Source: 20CM-2-55-15 sp963738025 (lineage in GTDB: Bacteria > Acidobacteriota > Terriglobia > 20CM-2-55-15). From it: 64,000 nt of DNA. The stretch is taken from assembly GCA_963738025.1 (NCBI GenBank), contig CAVTWA010000014.1, positions 69,445 to 133,444 on the forward strand. Direction: 5' to 3'. Below the pieces are notes generated by a model. That model was given only the letters and a program-made list of their open reading frames with translations. It did not search any database and had not been told where the DNA came from. A program made the translations under genes and the position numbers. Of this stretch, positions 27,471-36,861 are shown in pieces. Each line of letters opens with the position of its first letter. Within the stretch, counting starts at the first letter, position 1.

Positions 27471-28399
27471 AGGTTGCCGTCAACATCGTGACATTCAATA
27501 GCGCTCGCGATATCGCTGCGTGCCTCCAGAGCCTCCTGAGCCAGACGTTTGATGATTTCGCTGTTCACGTCTTTGACAATGCTTCGGCCGACGATACTTT
27601 GAAGATCATCGAGCCTTTTGAAATCGAGTATCTAACCCGCTCGCCCGCGAACACGGGCTTTTGCAAGGCCCACAATGAACTTGTACGGCGATTTCCGTCA
27701 GAATACGTACTGTTTCTGAATCCGGACACGATTTTGAGTCCTTCATTTATTGAAGAGCTTGTCCGCGCGCTTGACTCCCAGCCCACGGCGGCCTCCGCAA
27801 GCGGCAAATTGCTTCGCATGGACGGCAAAACCATCGATTCCACAGGAATCATCATGTTGCGCGAGCAACGGCACCTCGATCGCGGATCTGATCAGGCCGA
27901 CACGGGGCAGTTCGACAGCCCGGAAGAAATCTTCGGACCAAGCGGTGCTGCAGCGATCTACCGGCGGAAAGCGTTGGATGATGCGGCGATCACGGGCCAG
28001 TATTTTGATGAAGACTTCTTCGCCTATCGAGAGGACGCGGATCTTGCCTGGCGCTGCCGCCTCCTGGGCTGGACCTCAATCTACGTACCGTCCGCCGTCG
28101 CCCGGCACCGCCGCCGTGTCACCCCGGAGCGCCGCAGCGAACTTCCCAAAGAGATCAATTACCACTCGGTCAAAAACCGATTTCTACTACGGTTCAACAA
28201 CATAACCGCCCCCCTGTATCGCCGCGACCTCTGGCCGATCACCAGACGCGACCTCGCTGTCATCGGTTTTGTACTCCTGCGCGAGTGGTCGTCCATTCCC
28301 GCTCTGCTTTACATAGTTCGCCACTTCACGCGGCTGCGGCAAAAGCGCCGGCTGGTCCAAAGCAAAAAAACAGCGGATCCGCTGACCTGGTTCCGCTGA
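27464..28399 (+). CDS. Glycosyltransferase family 2
   Basis: About 311 residues from the ATG at 27464 (MVKVAVNIVTFNSARDIAAC). A longer reading from 27338 only mirrors the end of the previous gene. GT2 motifs are VFDNASADDT, NTGFCKAHNELV, FLNPDTILSP (DXD-like) and FFAYREDADLAWRCRLLGW. It is similar in layout to the preceding gene, but the two are not near-identical, so they are likely to add different residues. The C-terminus is basic (RLRQKRRLVQSKK). Last gene of the coupled block. Confidence 0.9.
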   Translation: MVKVAVNIVTFNSARDIAACLQSLLSQTFDDFAVHVFDNASADDTLKIIEPFEIEYLTRSPANTGFCKAHNELVRRFPSEYVLFLNPDTILSPSFIEELVRALDSQPTAASASGKLLRMDGKTIDSTGIIMLREQRHLDRGSDQADTGQFDSPEEIFGPSGAAAIYRRKALDDAAITGQYFDEDFFAYREDADLAWRCRLLGWTSIYVPSAVARHRRRVTPERRSELPKEINYHSVKNRFLLRFNNITAPLYRRDLWPITRRDLAVIGFVLLREWSSIPALLYIVRHFTRLRQKRRLVQSKKTADPLTWFR

Positions 28400-28590
28400 A
28401 TCGGGCCACTCATTCGTTAGATGCATGCATCGTGACTTATCCAAAAATGAACCGGCCGCGGAGAAAGGTGGAGAAGAGGCGGCCGGTAGCTCAAAGTTGC
28501 GACTGAGCAATATGGTGTAGGAACGCAGTCACAATAGCGGGTACAAAGCGGAAAGTCTTGAATGAGATCGGAAACTTTCATGAAACGTTT

Positions 28591-30159
28591 CTACGTTGCA
28601 CGTTGGCGGAGCTGCATGAGAGCGGTCAGTTTCGAAGTCCAGCCAATTCTTCGGGTCGGCCCGATCGAATCCTGCAATGCCTTACAAAAGAGTGCATGGA
28701 CAAATCGGTAATGCTCCGCCTCTACGCCATCGTCTGGTTCGACATCATTGATCTGCCGGATGAACCCATAAACACGTGCTAAAGCGCGCAACCGGTCCTC
28801 GACCTCCATTGCAGCAACACCTGACACCTTGCTCAGCACGGCGGAGTCGAATAAAACGCCCTGCAAACTGGCTATCTTCAGGATGAGCTGGTCGTCGGGA
28901 TCCAGTTGCTCGATCGTATGGAGCAAAAACTTTTCGACATTCGGCGGAGGTGTTAAGCCGGAACCGCACAAATTGGAATCGACGCACCATTTACCGTCAG
29001 CCTCGAATACTGCTCCGGTGGATTTGAAATGATGCAGGGCACTGATCATGATAAAGGGACTTCCTTCGCAATGTTTGTAAAGGTGTTGCACCAGCTTTTC
29101 ACTCTCATCGAGTGCCGGAACAGTGGCATCTACGTATTCGGCGACCTCCTCGAACGAGAGCAGACTCAGAGGCATGTGATCGCAAGCGCCTTTCATTTCC
29201 AACTCATGAACCAGGCGTGCGAACGGATGCCCAGACCGAACCAATTCTGTAGATCTGGAAGCGATGAGCAGGAATACACGAAGCTGAGGCAGCCGCAGTG
29301 ACAGGAATCCAATCAAATCTACACTGGCTGCATCTGCCCAATGAAAATCGTCAATAAAGAGCACGACGGGTTGTCTGCGCGAAATCTCTGCAACGGCTGC
29401 AACGAATTGGCGCGCGACCGAGTTCGTTAGATCCCGGCCGACGGTGCCCGATTCGATCCGTTGCCCGGGAGCTGTTGCGGCTTGCGAGGACCATGCCGGA
29501 GCCAGTTCCATCAGCCTTTGTCGGAGATCCGCATCGAACGAGGCATTAAGCAAATCCGTGAAGAGGTCAATAAACGGAGCATACGGTTCCGCAAGCGAAA
29601 CAACGGGTGCGCACCTGCTTCGAGCGCTGACGGCGCGCCCTTGCGCGTCACCAAGCAATTTTTCGGCAAGAGCCGTTTTACCGATGCCTGTTCGTCCCGA
29701 GACGCAAACAATCGAGCCGACTCCCGATTCGCATTGCATCAGCCGGTCTTTAAGAACAGCGAGTTCCTGACGCCGCCCTGCAAAACACGGGTCGCCGCTC
29801 GTCGTCTCTGTGCCGTTTCTTCCCGGCAACAGAAATGAATCATGGTGCTGGATGCTGACAGAATGAATAAAGCGGTACCCTACGCGGCTGACTGTCTGGA
29901 TGTATTTCGGCTTTTCGGCAACATCGGCAAGCATTGCTCTTAACGTGGAGACCGTCCGCGCGACGATTCCTTCGTCAATGAAACTGCCATTCCATACTTC
30001 GGTTATTAACTCGTCTTTCGTGACTACGCGGTTGCGATTTCTGATGAGATACTCCAGGACCGTCAGGAGCCTTGGCGTTAGCTGTTGGCTGGCTCCGTTA
30101 CAGGTCAGGACAAAGCGATCGGGAATCAATGCGAACGGGCCGAAGGTATACGTGTTCAT
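28591..30159 (-). CDS. Winged-helix regulator fused to an AAA/STAND-type ATPase
   Basis: About 522 residues from MNTYTFGPFALIPDRF, with an AAGGA Shine-Dalgarno sequence. Residues 1-100 are an OmpR/PhoB-type winged helix (LTPRLLTVLEYLIRNRNRVVTKDELI, then VSRVGYRF). The ATPase follows: Walker A SGRTGIGKTALAEKLL, Walker B VVLFIDDFHWAD and FLLIASRST. Relatives normally continue into a long TPR region. Here the protein stops soon after FVHALFCKAL...GPTRR. A TPR protein is encoded immediately upstream in the same direction, so the usual single protein may be split in two. It probably senses a signal and controls transcription. Confidence 0.85.
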   Translation of the reverse strand: MNTYTFGPFALIPDRFVLTCNGASQQLTPRLLTVLEYLIRNRNRVVTKDELITEVWNGSFIDEGIVARTVSTLRAMLADVAEKPKYIQTVSRVGYRFIHSVSIQHHDSFLLPGRNGTETTSGDPCFAGRRQELAVLKDRLMQCESGVGSIVCVSGRTGIGKTALAEKLLGDAQGRAVSARSRCAPVVSLAEPYAPFIDLFTDLLNASFDADLRQRLMELAPAWSSQAATAPGQRIESGTVGRDLTNSVARQFVAAVAEISRRQPVVLFIDDFHWADAASVDLIGFLSLRLPQLRVFLLIASRSTELVRSGHPFARLVHELEMKGACDHMPLSLLSFEEVAEYVDATVPALDESEKLVQHLYKHCEGSPFIMISALHHFKSTGAVFEADGKWCVDSNLCGSGLTPPPNVEKFLLHTIEQLDPDDQLILKIASLQGVLFDSAVLSKVSGVAAMEVEDRLRALARVYGFIRQINDVEPDDGVEAEHYRFVHALFCKALQDSIGPTRRIGWTSKLTALMQLRQRAT

Positions 30160-30278
30160 GAAATCCTTCGTGTGGTGGGAGGGTTTTACGTGGACGCGTA
30201 ATTCATAATGTTTATCGACACAAACTGCCTCGACACAGTTGGCAGAGTTTCGCTTCGGAAGTGCTTGCCTGACGCTCA

Positions 30279-31358
30279 TCAGCGCAAACCGTGCACCGGT
30301 ACTGTCAGATCGGTCACCGCCCGCGCCCGGTCCGCTTCACTGTGGGTTGCGCGAGCTTGTTCGGTTTTTCCCGAGCGCTTCAAAACTGTCGAATACTCTT
30401 CCAGAACCGCGGCAGTCTCCGGATCGTGGTTCAGTTCTTTACGGGCTATTGCTACAGCACGGGCCAGCGTCGCTTCACTTTCGTTTACTTTACCCTGACG
30501 ACTGTATGTTTCTCCGAGCATGTGCAGGATGCGAACAATGCGTCCCGGCATCAGGGGATTCGTCTGAGTCATGATCCGCAGGCTTTCGCTGAGCTGCGCT
30601 TCGGCATCATCCAGGCGCCCCATGCGCAGATAAAGCAGTCCAAGGCTGCTTCGGGTGATCGCTGCCTGCGGATGCGAAGGACCGAGCAGAGCGTCGCTGA
30701 TTTCCAGACATTGCCGGTATTCCTTTTCTGCAGTTGCGTACTTTCGCTGTTCCCGATGGATTTGCGCCAGATTATTGAGTGCGTTCGCCGTGAGGAAATC
30801 TCTGCCTCCCGCAGACGATTTCATGCGAACTACTTCTAAAAAGAAGTTCTCGGCTTTCTTATAGTTCCGGCGTTGCTGATACACCATGCCCAGACTATTC
30901 AGAATTTCGCCCGTCAACTCGGCATTGCCGTTGAAACTGGTCTTCGCCCGGTGCAAAGCGTCGTTCAGAACGGATAACGCTTTGTCGTCACGGCCTTCCA
31001 ATGCAAAAGCAGTGCCCAGACTGCGAAGTGCAACTACAGCGCCGATCTCCGGTGAACTCAATTGCTTGTACAGTGACAGAGCATCGCTGTACGCGGCTTC
31101 GGCATCCGTGAAACGGTCTTCACTCAAATAGACGTCTCCCAGATGATTGAACGTCTCGGCAGTTTCACTCGTGTTTCCATCCCGGCGCGACTCCTCCAAA
31201 GCACTTCGCAGCAACGTCTCCGCCTCCGGAAAATGTCCTGAATAATGTTGAGCCATGCCCGCTTGAACCGCATTCTTCCAGACCAGCGGATCGCCGAATC
31301 CATTGCCCGCAGCGGCGGCGAAACACGTCAGACCCGCAACCCAACGCATTAATGACAT
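30279..31358 (-). CDS. Secreted tetratricopeptide-repeat protein
   Basis: About 359 residues from MSLMRWVAGLTCFAAAAGNG, a signal peptide, with a strong GGGAGG Shine-Dalgarno sequence. TPR units are easily seen (GDVYLSEDRFTDAEAAYSDAL; GTAFALEGRDDKALSVLNDAL; GMVYQQRRNYKKAENFFLEV; QIHREQRKYATAEKEYRQCL; GLLYLRMGRLDDAEAQLSESL; each under 21 residues). The repeats are of the long-unit (TPR_12-like) kind. It lies upstream of the winged-helix ATPase with a 119-base gap. It is a scaffold protein with no catalytic motif. A regulatory link to the ATPase is inferred from context. Confidence 0.85.
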   Translation of the reverse strand: MSLMRWVAGLTCFAAAAGNGFGDPLVWKNAVQAGMAQHYSGHFPEAETLLRSALEESRRDGNTSETAETFNHLGDVYLSEDRFTDAEAAYSDALSLYKQLSSPEIGAVVALRSLGTAFALEGRDDKALSVLNDALHRAKTSFNGNAELTGEILNSLGMVYQQRRNYKKAENFFLEVVRMKSSAGGRDFLTANALNNLAQIHREQRKYATAEKEYRQCLEISDALLGPSHPQAAITRSSLGLLYLRMGRLDDAEAQLSESLRIMTQTNPLMPGRIVRILHMLGETYSRQGKVNESEATLARAVAIARKELNHDPETAAVLEEYSTVLKRSGKTEQARATHSEADRARAVTDLTVPVHGLR

Positions 31359-31902
31359 TCTCGACCTCCCGAGAGTCGATCCCCAATACGTTAAAGACAC
31401 CGCAGCGTGCAAATTGATAACGGAAAAAGTTCGGAAATTTTTCGGAGCACGTTTTGTTGCGGAACCGAACGTTTTCAGTAGTGGTAAAACGTCGGAGCGC
31501 ATCCTTTTGTTCCAGGAAACTTTCAGGAATAAATCTATCGGCCGCCGACTGTCGGGGCAGTAATGCAGATGTGCTAGTTGTGTAACATATATGCTATATA
31601 GATAGCACTTCGGCGCATTGTAGGGCAGTCTATGGCCGCCCGTATTTCCCGTAATCAAGGGGAATATGCGTCCAAGACAGGTTCGACGGGGAGCTGGAGA
31701 GTGGCGACTGTAAAGGTTTGAATGTTGTGGTTGCGATGTAAACCTGGTTTGGATGCTGGTGCCCCAGTCCCCGCCTAACTTAGGCGGGGACTACGAACCG
31801 AGCAATCCCTCGATCTGTACCACACTCAGTCCGCTGAACCGGAAGCCGGACACATTAGCGTGTGATAAGCCGTATTGCTGATGCGAGACGCGCCAGCCGG
31901 AT
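31359..31902. other. Non-coding region (544 bases)
   Basis: No plausible gene on either strand. It contains an imperfect palindrome TGCTAT-ATAG-ATAGCA at 31592-31607 upstream of the TPR gene (possible operator), a REP-like motif at 31619-31642, and the composite repeat copy A. Confidence 0.6.
31619..31795. repeat. Composite non-coding repeat, copy A
   Basis: REP-like motif (31619-31642), then a ~100-base core beginning CGTCCAAGACAG at 31669 and ending GATGTAAACCTGGTTT, then a perfect 13-base-arm palindrome AGTCCCCGCCTAA-C-TTAGGCGGGGACT (31766-31792). The same order of parts is present at 45455-45686. Confidence 0.7.
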
Positions 31903-32403
31903 TCACCTCACGTGGGAATCGCGGTAATCCGGACCAAGGCATTTATGCTGCCCGTAGTCCGACCAGACCCGCTTCTGCCCATCCGGCAGCACCAGCAGTT
32001 CGCCATTCATCCGCCGCCCCGAGACCGTCGTGGGAGTCGTGGCTTTGAGACTCACGCTGGCTTCGATGTGAATCGTTCGACGGGATTCGACGCCTTCTCT
32101 CGTCACGTAACCGCAAGCTTCTACGACGCCGCCGATTTTTAACGCGTTCTTATCCAGCCCCATTCTCTCGAGTTGATTGACCGCCGGTCCATCGACCGCC
32201 CACCGTTGTGTCTGCCCATCCTCACCCTTTTCATCGATAAAAAGAATCGTGTGAGGATTGACTCGTTCAAACAGGACGATTGTTCCCCGTACCCGGACTG
32301 GTCTTGTCGTATCGAACTCTGAAAGCGAATGATGCGCTACCAACGAACTCGCCGATATGATCATCATTACCAATGCCGTCCATGCCGCCATCGACTGCTT
32401 CAT
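31903..32403 (-). CDS. DUF6152-family secreted protein
   Basis: 166 residues with a signal peptide (MKQSMAAWTALVMMIISASSLVA). The mature protein starts HHSLSEFD, the His-His start typical of the DUF6152 family. Family motifs VRVRGTIVLFERVNPHT and DGPAVNQLERMGLDKNALK are present. Function unknown; the exposed HH at the N-terminus could bind a metal, which is an inference. A second family member is at 34894-35271. The C-terminus has an extra W-rich segment not found in the shorter copy. Confidence 0.8.
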   Translation of the reverse strand: MKQSMAAWTALVMMIISASSLVAHHSLSEFDTTRPVRVRGTIVLFERVNPHTILFIDEKGEDGQTQRWAVDGPAVNQLERMGLDKNALKIGGVVEACGYVTREGVESRRTIHIEASVSLKATTPTTVSGRRMNGELLVLPDGQKRVWSDYGQHKCLGPDYRDSHVR

Positions 32404-32521
32404 CTTGAACCTCCTGGAATCTTCGAGGATTGGCCGTTTTATTACGGCGTTCGATGGCTTATGCTACGGCCCGTTGGAAGATGTTCCAATGACCTAAAAG
32501 ATACCTGGACGGCATAGACTC

Positions 32522-33460
32522 GTGCACTGGCGACCAATTTCTGAAACCGATCTCTCCAAATGTCTCGACATCCAACCGGATTGTCTCGGCGACCAGATCG
32601 TGGGCCGTAACGAAGCGCTTCGTGTCTGGACGGCTCTTCTGGATCACCCGTCATTTCTGGCGAACGTGATCGAATCCGACCGCGCAATAGCGGGACACAA
32701 GATCGTCGCATGCGGCATGGGAGTATTCGTCACCAGCGCATTCGCGGATAGGGAACTCAGTGCCCCCCGGCCTGGACTGAACTCCCGGATCATTGCCGGT
32801 GTTGCGTCGGGAGAATCGGTGGTGCTGAGCCGTGCCGAAATAGGGGAGGGAAATGCGGGAGACGGCATTGACTTCGTAAATATGTACGGGATGTGGCGTG
32901 ACGGGATCATGAACGCGGATCAACTCGCGGAGGCACAGGGCTTGCTTGGCACAAGCTTCATTGAGCATTTTGCGGGCTATCGCTTTAACCGTGTGCTGAA
33001 GGAAGCAATTGGCGATTCAAGCATCGCATTCGCTCGTTCGACGGGAACGTATCGCCTGGTCGCGGAATTTCAAGAGTCAAATAGCGCCCTGGCAATTGTG
33101 ACCCGCGACAGCGTTTTCGATGCGCCGTACTCCGTTGCCGCAACAATGTATCGATATCGGCCGCCGATATTGCGCTTACGTCCGGCGGAACAGCGGCTGC
33201 TCGCTGCGGCTCTGACCGGCAAGACGGACGCCGAACTCAGCGCCGGCCTCGGGCTGAGCATCGAGGCAATCAAGAAACGCTGGATGTCCATTTTCGACAG
33301 GGTTGACGAATTCAAGCCCGACATTTTGAGCGAAGCCGAGGCGGACAGCGACGTTCGCGGCCCTCAAAAGCGACATCGCGTTGTCGCTTATATCCGAACT
33401 CATCCGGAAGAATTGCGGCCGTTTTCCTGGACTGCGAAGCGCGGTTTAAAACCTGCTTAG
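32522..33460 (+). CDS. LuxR-like helix-turn-helix regulator with unknown sensor domain
   Basis: 312 residues. Residues ~215-270 form a LuxR/GerE-type helix-turn-helix (RPAEQRLLAAALTGKTDAEL, then GLSIEAIKKRWMSIFDRV). The ~200-residue N-terminal part has no motif I recognise, and begins MHWRPISETDLSKCLDIQPD. Its globular composition suggests a ligand-sensing domain. Divergent from the DUF6152 gene upstream, which it could control. No promoter is clear enough to call. Confidence 0.7.
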   Translation: MHWRPISETDLSKCLDIQPDCLGDQIVGRNEALRVWTALLDHPSFLANVIESDRAIAGHKIVACGMGVFVTSAFADRELSAPRPGLNSRIIAGVASGESVVLSRAEIGEGNAGDGIDFVNMYGMWRDGIMNADQLAEAQGLLGTSFIEHFAGYRFNRVLKEAIGDSSIAFARSTGTYRLVAEFQESNSALAIVTRDSVFDAPYSVAATMYRYRPPILRLRPAEQRLLAAALTGKTDAELSAGLGLSIEAIKKRWMSIFDRVDEFKPDILSEAEADSDVRGPQKRHRVVAYIRTHPEELRPFSWTAKRGLKPA

Positions 33461-33480
33461 CCGACGGTAACGCCGTCGGG
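33461..33480. terminator. Palindromic terminator between convergent genes
   Basis: CCGACGG-TAACG-CCGTCGG forms a 7-base stem in the 22-base gap between the convergent LuxR-like and DegT genes. It could end transcription from both directions. There is no T-run. Confidence 0.5.
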
Positions 33481-33482
33481 TC

Positions 33483-34733
33483 CTACCGTGAAGCCCGTTG
33501 TGCGTGTGCGCGTACAAGGCGCCCGATGCGCTCGATCTCTGCGTCGGACAGCGACTCATACACTGGCATCTGCACCGCCGTCATGGCCTTGGCCGCTCCG
33601 GGCGACGCCGGTCCCTTCCAGTCGAACAGCTCCATCGTCGTGCAATGGTCAACGTGCATTGGGGCGACGTCGACGCCGCGGCGGATGCTGCGTTTCACCA
33701 GGTCGAGGTAGTCGGGCACATACGGGCAGTACTGGTAATAGACATGGTTGCGGCCTTCAGGAATGCGCGGAATCGAGACGCCGGGCAGGTCGCCAAGCAT
33801 TTCGTCGTAGACCTTGGCGTGGCGCTGCGTTCGCTCGATGAACTCGGGCAGCCGGTGCAGACCCGCAAGACCGATCGCAGCCTGCACGTTTGAGAACTTA
33901 CCGCGATAGTGCGCCGGCAGCGGATCCAGCCGCCGCACGCTTTCCCAGAGTTTCTCCTCCGGCTTCGAGCCGGTGAACGACGAGACATACCAGACGGGAA
34001 ACAGCGAAAAAGTGAACACGCGCGGCCGGATGAAGGTATGTTGCCACCAGCCCGTCCGCAGGATGCTTTCGACGCGTTTTTCGCTCGGCCATTCTTCCGC
34101 GTCGGCAAACTCCCACACTTTCTTCGCCACATCGGCATCACGCACCCAGGCGAGTCCCCCGCCGTATGTGTTGAGCGGCTTGAAGCCCTGGAAGCTGAAG
34201 AAGCTGCCGTCCCCGAAGGTGCCGGTCGGCTGGCCGTTGTAAGTGGCACCGAGCGAATGCGCACAGTCCTCGATCACCTTCAGATTGTGCTTCCTGGCAA
34301 GCGCCATGATCGGCGCCATGTCACACGACATGCCATAAAGATGCGTCGGCAGGATAGCGCGCGTGTTCGGCGTAATGGCGCGCTCCACCGCTTTCGGGTC
34401 CATCGTGAAGGTGTGCGGATCGATGTCGGCGAACACCGGCTTGAGGCCGGCTACTCGCGTTATTTCAGGAACAACCCAGAAGGTGAGTGCGGGCACGATG
34501 ATCTCGGACCCGGCGGGTATGTTGAGCGCCTTCAGAATGAAGTAAAGCGCCATCCGCCCGTATTCCGTGGACACGGCTCGGATGTGGCCGCGCCCGCCAA
34601 GCAAGCGGAGGAATTCCTGCTCGAACTCCGCAATTTGCGGTCCCTGGACCAATTGTTTCTTGTTACGGCACTGCGCGATAATATCCGAGGTGTCTGGGAC
34701 CACCCGCATGCCGAACCTGCAGATCGCAGCCAT
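33483..34733 (-). CDS. DegT/DnrJ/EryC1/StrS-family PLP aminotransferase
   Basis: 416 residues with fold type I aminotransferase features: LVQGPQIAEFEQEFL, ALTFWVVPEI, PTHLYGMSCDM, VIEDCAHSLGATYNG and FFSFQGFKPLNTYGGG, whose Lys is the PLP-binding residue. These enzymes aminate keto-sugars or related carbonyls in polysaccharide or secondary-metabolite pathways. Some lack the lysine and act as dehydratases, but here the lysine is present. No sugar genes are adjacent; the glycosyltransferase block is 5 kb away. The ATG at 34709 is an alternative start. Confidence 0.88.
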   Translation of the reverse strand: MAAICRFGMRVVPDTSDIIAQCRNKKQLVQGPQIAEFEQEFLRLLGGRGHIRAVSTEYGRMALYFILKALNIPAGSEIIVPALTFWVVPEITRVAGLKPVFADIDPHTFTMDPKAVERAITPNTRAILPTHLYGMSCDMAPIMALARKHNLKVIEDCAHSLGATYNGQPTGTFGDGSFFSFQGFKPLNTYGGGLAWVRDADVAKKVWEFADAEEWPSEKRVESILRTGWWQHTFIRPRVFTFSLFPVWYVSSFTGSKPEEKLWESVRRLDPLPAHYRGKFSNVQAAIGLAGLHRLPEFIERTQRHAKVYDEMLGDLPGVSIPRIPEGRNHVYYQYCPYVPDYLDLVKRSIRRGVDVAPMHVDHCTTMELFDWKGPASPGAAKAMTAVQMPVYESLSDAEIERIGRLVRAHAQRASR

Positions 34734-34893
34734 CGTTACGTCTCACCTCAATGAAAACTTCGAGTATTACACGCGCCCGGCGAGCGAGACCACCGGAATT
34801 GAAAGCAGCCCGCGTGGATATCCAGCCGGAGTGCGGCAATATGGCCTGGATTTGCGATTTTGGTCTAGAATCGCTCACAGAAGGAGAGCCACG

Positions 34894-35271
34894 ATGAAAG
34901 TCTTATGCGTTCCAGCATTTGTCATCTTTGCTCTGGTCTCTGCTGTACTGCCGCTATCGGCGCATCACTCATGGCCGGTGAGCTATGACCGTCTTGTGAC
35001 AGTGAAGGGCACCGTCATCGAATTCACCTGGTCTAATCCGCACCCGATGATGACGGTCGAAGTTCAGACTAATGACGGACGGTCGGAGAAATGGCTCATC
35101 GGCGGTCCTGCCATCAACCGCATGGAGGGCAACGGCTGGACCAAGACGACGGTGAAACCCGGCGACATGATCACTGGCATCGGCTATCAGTTCGCCGACG
35201 GTCAGAAGATCGTCAGGCTCGAGCGCGTCATATTGGCCAACGGTAAGGAGCTGCGTCTCTACGGCCGCTAG
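34894..35271 (+). CDS. DUF6152-family secreted protein
   Basis: 125 residues from the ATG at 34894, with AAGGAGAG 6 bases upstream. Signal peptide MKVLCVPAFVIFALVSAVLPLSA, then the mature start HHSWPVSYD and the family motifs VTVKGTVIEFTWSNPHP and GGPAINRMEGNGW. It is the shorter, canonical form, and distinct from the copy at 31903 (roughly a third of residues shared by eye). Function unknown. A longer reading from 34567 overlaps the divergent aminotransferase and is not used. Confidence 0.85.
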   Translation: MKVLCVPAFVIFALVSAVLPLSAHHSWPVSYDRLVTVKGTVIEFTWSNPHPMMTVEVQTNDGRSEKWLIGGPAINRMEGNGWTKTTVKPGDMITGIGYQFADGQKIVRLERVILANGKELRLYGR

Positions 35272-35278
35272 CCCTGCA

Positions 35279-36739
35279 TCAGTCCGACGACTTCTTCGAC
35301 GCAATCGTCCTGAGCACTTCGTCGTACGTCTGAATTTCGCCGTGGACCGGCACGTCCAGCGCGATATTCAGTTTTCGGAACGCGGCGTTATAGGCGAAGT
35401 TATCGCCCCAGGGATGGCGGAGCCAGCTTGAATCGTACATATCGGCTTGCACGATCATGCGGTCGCGCGGCACGTAAGCGAAAAGGTTGGTCCCTTCGCG
35501 CGGATTTTCCTTCAGGTGGTACAGCCGGACCTCCATCGAGTTGTCCTTCAGTGTCCATTGGTCGTCGACCGCTTCGATTTTCAGCGGTTTAGGATTTCTT
35601 TCCAGTGCATCCGGAACCAGAGAATGTTTACGCGCAACGAGTTCCTTAAACAGGTCGACGTTGCCGCGATACGTGATGACGGTCAAGCCCTCCGCGACAG
35701 CGGCGCGAAGACCGCCGGAATGATCGAAATGATGGTGCGACACAATCACATGGGTGAGTGGCTTTTCCGGCCGCAAGGATCGCGCCGTGTCGATGACAGC
35801 CTTCGTCCGCGCCTCGTTTAAAGGGGCCTCAAACAAAACCAGATGATCGGCGAATTCGAACAGGACGCTGCGATGATTGCCCGAACCGGCCAGCCACCAG
35901 ATTCCCTTTCCGACTTCTTTCGCGGTAACGGATATTGCGGCTGCCGGGGGCAGACTCATGCTTCTCACTTGAGCCGGCGCTGCCAGGACGCTGTCATCGC
36001 CATCCACTGCGTTCCGGGTCACGCGAAGATCGAACTGCGGGTATTTGTCGATCCGGGTGTTCAGATGCGTGGGCATTTTTAATCCGCCAACGGTTTCATA
36101 ATCGCCGAACGATGTTTCGATGACGACATCGCCCAGGTTCGGGTTGTCGCTCATTGCCGCTGCACGCAGCGGAGTCTTTGTCGCCCTGTCGAGCGTTAAC
36201 GTCAGCAGGTCTCCCCATGCTGTGGTGATATCGACTTGTTCCGTGTCGTTGAACTGCCGCAGATTGTCGACCTTGGCTTTTGGATCCAGCGCCGCTCGAA
36301 TGAGAACCAGCGGATGCTGAAGCGCTTCGACACGACGGTCGCGAACCACTGAACCTGCCGTCCGCGTGACCGCACCATTCGCATCGAGGTTATATCCAAA
36401 CTCTCCGTCGATACCTTGGTCCAGCTTCTGCTCGGTTTCGCCGGCAAAAAGAAATTGCGCCGTGCGCACCTGGCGAGCCCGAGTTCGGAGGTCCGCCAGA
36501 TCGACCGTGCGGTGGAATCCGGCTACTTTCCAGACCGGTAAGGGAGCGTTCGGCGTGATGTTCTGGCCCAGATTCGGCGCTTCGCCCTCCCCTTCGATCG
36601 TCAGCGTCTTCAGCTGCTGGATGCGCTCCTTGCCGCCGAGCGCCTGCGCCACCTCGTCGATCGTGTGCACCGCCGGGGAGGGGCGCGTGCAACCGCCGAT
36701 GACAACAGAAAGGCAGATAATCCGGATCGTGTTTTTCAT
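35279..36739 (-). CDS. Metallo-beta-lactamase-fold lipoprotein
   Basis: 486 residues. Leader with lipobox (LSVVIGGCTR). A ~270-residue N-terminal beta-rich domain (LolA/DUF-like) precedes a metallo-beta-lactamase domain with VIVSHHHFDHSGGL (HxHxDH), YRGNVDLFKEL, RMIVQADMYD (bridging Asp) and VPVHGEIQ (His). The metal-binding set looks complete, so hydrolase activity is likely. It would be anchored in the envelope. The substrate is not identifiable. The 3' end is 7 bases from the convergent DUF6152 gene. Confidence 0.85.
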   Translation of the reverse strand: MKNTIRIICLSVVIGGCTRPSPAVHTIDEVAQALGGKERIQQLKTLTIEGEGEAPNLGQNITPNAPLPVWKVAGFHRTVDLADLRTRARQVRTAQFLFAGETEQKLDQGIDGEFGYNLDANGAVTRTAGSVVRDRRVEALQHPLVLIRAALDPKAKVDNLRQFNDTEQVDITTAWGDLLTLTLDRATKTPLRAAAMSDNPNLGDVVIETSFGDYETVGGLKMPTHLNTRIDKYPQFDLRVTRNAVDGDDSVLAAPAQVRSMSLPPAAAISVTAKEVGKGIWWLAGSGNHRSVLFEFADHLVLFEAPLNEARTKAVIDTARSLRPEKPLTHVIVSHHHFDHSGGLRAAVAEGLTVITYRGNVDLFKELVARKHSLVPDALERNPKPLKIEAVDDQWTLKDNSMEVRLYHLKENPREGTNLFAYVPRDRMIVQADMYDSSWLRHPWGDNFAYNAAFRKLNIALDVPVHGEIQTYDEVLRTIASKKSSD

Positions 36740-36861
36740 CGCGCTAGCATAGCGCCGCTGGTTTCGCTCTGCCTAGAACTACGAGTGAGCATTGGACCTG
36801 GTCGTTGGGTCGGTGAACTTGACATTCGATACCCCACAGATGACAGTGGACACACCTGCCT

